From: Candidatus Shapirobacteria bacterium CG2_30_35_20
GTDB lineage: Bacteria; Patescibacteriota; Microgenomatia; UBA12405
Reading direction: 5' to 3'
Length of the DNA: 5,874 bases
Assembly: GCA_001873665.1 (NCBI GenBank)
Contig: MNZO01000008.1
Coordinates: 2,903-8,776, forward strand
In this document: piece by piece, positions 4,771 to 5,874 of the stretch
How the letters are laid out: the number at the start of each line of letters is the position of its first letter
Numbering within the stretch: the stretch's first letter is position 1
Notes under the pieces: model-generated
Database searches by the model: none
What the model was told of the DNA's origin: nothing
What the model saw: only the letters and a program-made list of their open reading frames with translations
Position numbers and translations under genes: made by a program

Positions 4771-5874
4771 TTAATACAGTTGTCCTTGTTTATCTTGCAA
4801 GGAAATTTTTAATAAATTAACATCATTTGAATTAACCTGACAGTTACCATCAAGATCGCCTTTTAGATAACCACCTTCAGCCACAGTTTCGTGGACTAAT
4901 GATTTAGTTTTAACATAGGCAAAATCAACCCCGTTTATCCAACCATCGGAAAAATCAGAATTAACCCCCACTACATCTCCTGGGATAATTGGATAATTCG
5001 AAAAATCATAAACTGGGCTAGTACTAACATCTGCTGTCAAAACCAATTCACCCCCAGCTTGATTATAGGCATCTGATTGATTATTTTTGCCATATTTTAC
5101 CTGTAAATGTTTAGGTCCACTTATAAAAACTGCCACATCCGAAGTTTTACTAAACCCAGTCAAAACCAAACTACCCGAAAATACCAATCTATTACCAACA
5201 ACTGTTTTTATTTCTGGCACTATATCAGTATAAACCATGCTTTCTCCCCCACCCAAGACAATAAATTGCAATGGCCAATTTACCACACATTGGGCACTAT
5301 TGGGATTAACCCCTCCAAAAGCTATTTTATAGTTTAATACCGAATCTTGACCAGGACTGACAGTTGGAGTAATATCGGGACATTTTGTCATATCCAAAGT
5401 CCACTTTCCCTCAGCCACCGGACAACAAAACTGACTACCACCACAAGTTTCCAATCTACCAGCAATATTACAAATTGAAACGGCTGCCGTTCCATCAGCT
5501 TCAGGTGGAGTACAATTCGATAATTGTCCCACCCCCTCTCTACATACCTGTACACATTTATTATTTCCTCCGTCGTCTCCCCCACCACTCGGCTTCTTTG
5601 TCGGAGTCGCACTACTTCCACCAGTATACGGACTTGTCGGTACTACTGTTGGGTTTACTGTTTTGCAGAAAGTAACCAAACACGATACTGCATAAGGCAT
5701 AGGTAAATCAGAATAGTAACATTGACTATTAATATTACAACTAGGTTTACAATAACACCTTGTTGCAGCTCCTCCAGTCGGTATCGCTACTGGTTTTGTT
5801 GGTGCTTTTGTTGAAATTCCCGTCGGCACTACTGTTGGTGCTTTTGCCCCCGTTAGTATTGCATCCAGATGACA
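4771..5874 (-). CDS. Cys-rich secreted protein with C-terminal type I-like dockerin (5' partial)
   Basis: The reading frame stays open to the window edge, so the N-terminus, including any signal peptide, is missing; 367 residues are visible. An in-frame GTG at 5829 lies within a Pro/Thr linker and is unlikely to be the start. In order: a PT-rich repeat linker; a six-Cys module (about 40-70); a PT/Gly/Asp-rich linker (75-105); an eight-Cys module (107-165); a PDITPTVSPG linker; a beta-rich domain (about 180-295) with SGPKHLQVKYG; and a dockerin (about 305-362). The dockerin has two loops, DFSDGWINGVD and DLDGNCQVNSND, both close to the calcium-binding D-x-N/D-x-D-G-x-x-N-x-x-D pattern. Even Cys counts suggest disulfides and an extracellular location. 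The middle domain is unrecognised, with no catalytic motif seen. It likely binds a cohesin encoded directly downstream. Confidence 0.8.
   Translation of the reverse strand, partial: CHLDAILTGAKAPTVVPTGISTKAPTKPVAIPTGGAATRCYCKPSCNINSQCYYSDLPMPYAVSCLVTFCKTVNPTVVPTSPYTGGSSATPTKKPSGGGDDGGNNKCVQVCREGVGQLSNCTPPEADGTAAVSICNIAGRLETCGGSQFCCPVAEGKWTLDMTKCPDITPTVSPGQDSVLNYKIAFGGVNPNSAQCVVNWPLQFIVLGGGESMVYTDIVPEIKTVVGNRLVFSGSLVLTGFSKTSDVAVFISGPKHLQVKYGKNNQSDAYNQAGGELVLTADVSTSPVYDFSNYPIIPGDVVGVNSDFSDGWINGVDFAYVKTKSLVHETVAEGGYLKGDLDGNCQVNSNDVNLLKISLQDKQGQLY
5797..5846. repeat. 14-bp direct repeat in the Pro/Thr linker coding region
   Basis: TGTTGGTGCTTTTG occurs at 5797-5810 and again at 5833-5846, 36 bp (12 codons) apart and in the same frame. 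Each copy encodes the same KAPT motif on the minus strand, inside a degenerate linker repeat that includes PTG motifs. The repeat may continue beyond the window edge. Confidence 0.8.

Noticed and set aside
5107..5706. Open frames on the plus strand and an alternative minus frame within the dockerin protein region
   Set aside because: The minus frame ending at 4771 has coherent Cys modules, linkers and dockerin loops through this region. The others look like compositional by-products.

Overview
This is an AT-rich, densely packed bacterial window in which all nine genes I can support lie on the minus strand, so transcription runs from position 5874 towards position 1. The compact core proteins, tiny or overlapping gene junctions, very few Shine-Dalgarno sequences, Pro-Thr-rich secreted proteins with cohesin and dockerin modules, and heptamer tandem repeats together suggest a member of the Candidate Phyla Radiation (Patescibacteria), most likely Microgenomates-like. 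That assignment is inferred from gene content and style; the window has no rRNA or other marker that settles it.

The upstream half (about 2939-5874) is a four-gene surface cluster. It starts with a 5'-truncated, Cys-rich secreted protein that ends in a two-repeat dockerin. A membrane-anchored cohesin-like protein follows. Next is a secreted cohesin protein with a C-terminal LPRTG sorting signal. The last is a membrane-anchored protein with an Fn3-like domain and a C-terminal dockerin-like module. The genes are separated by 4 nt, 2 nt and an overlap, so they probably form one operon. Having both halves of cohesin-dockerin pairs plus a possible sortase anchor suggests a small self-assembling surface complex. 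No catalytic domain is visible, so it is not evidently a cellulosome.

The downstream half (about 62-2896) is a housekeeping run: rpsU (bS21), yqeY, ybeY, dnaX, then ybaB after a roughly 100-bp gap. A promoter-like pair (TTTACA, 17 bp, TAGAAT) spans the stop codon of the last surface gene, and rpsU has a near-perfect Shine-Dalgarno sequence, so this looks like a separately initiated operon for ribosome function, RNA processing and the replication clamp loader.

The points most worth a second look are: the cohesin/dockerin cluster; a YbeY that stops inside its zinc-binding motif; a dnaX slippery A7 run followed at once by stops in both alternative frames, as in gamma/tau recoding; a 7-bp tandem repeat next to it; and the fact that only rpsU has a strong Shine-Dalgarno sequence. 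There is no gene-free stretch longer than about 300 bases. I see no tRNA, rRNA, CRISPR array, transposase or riboswitch.
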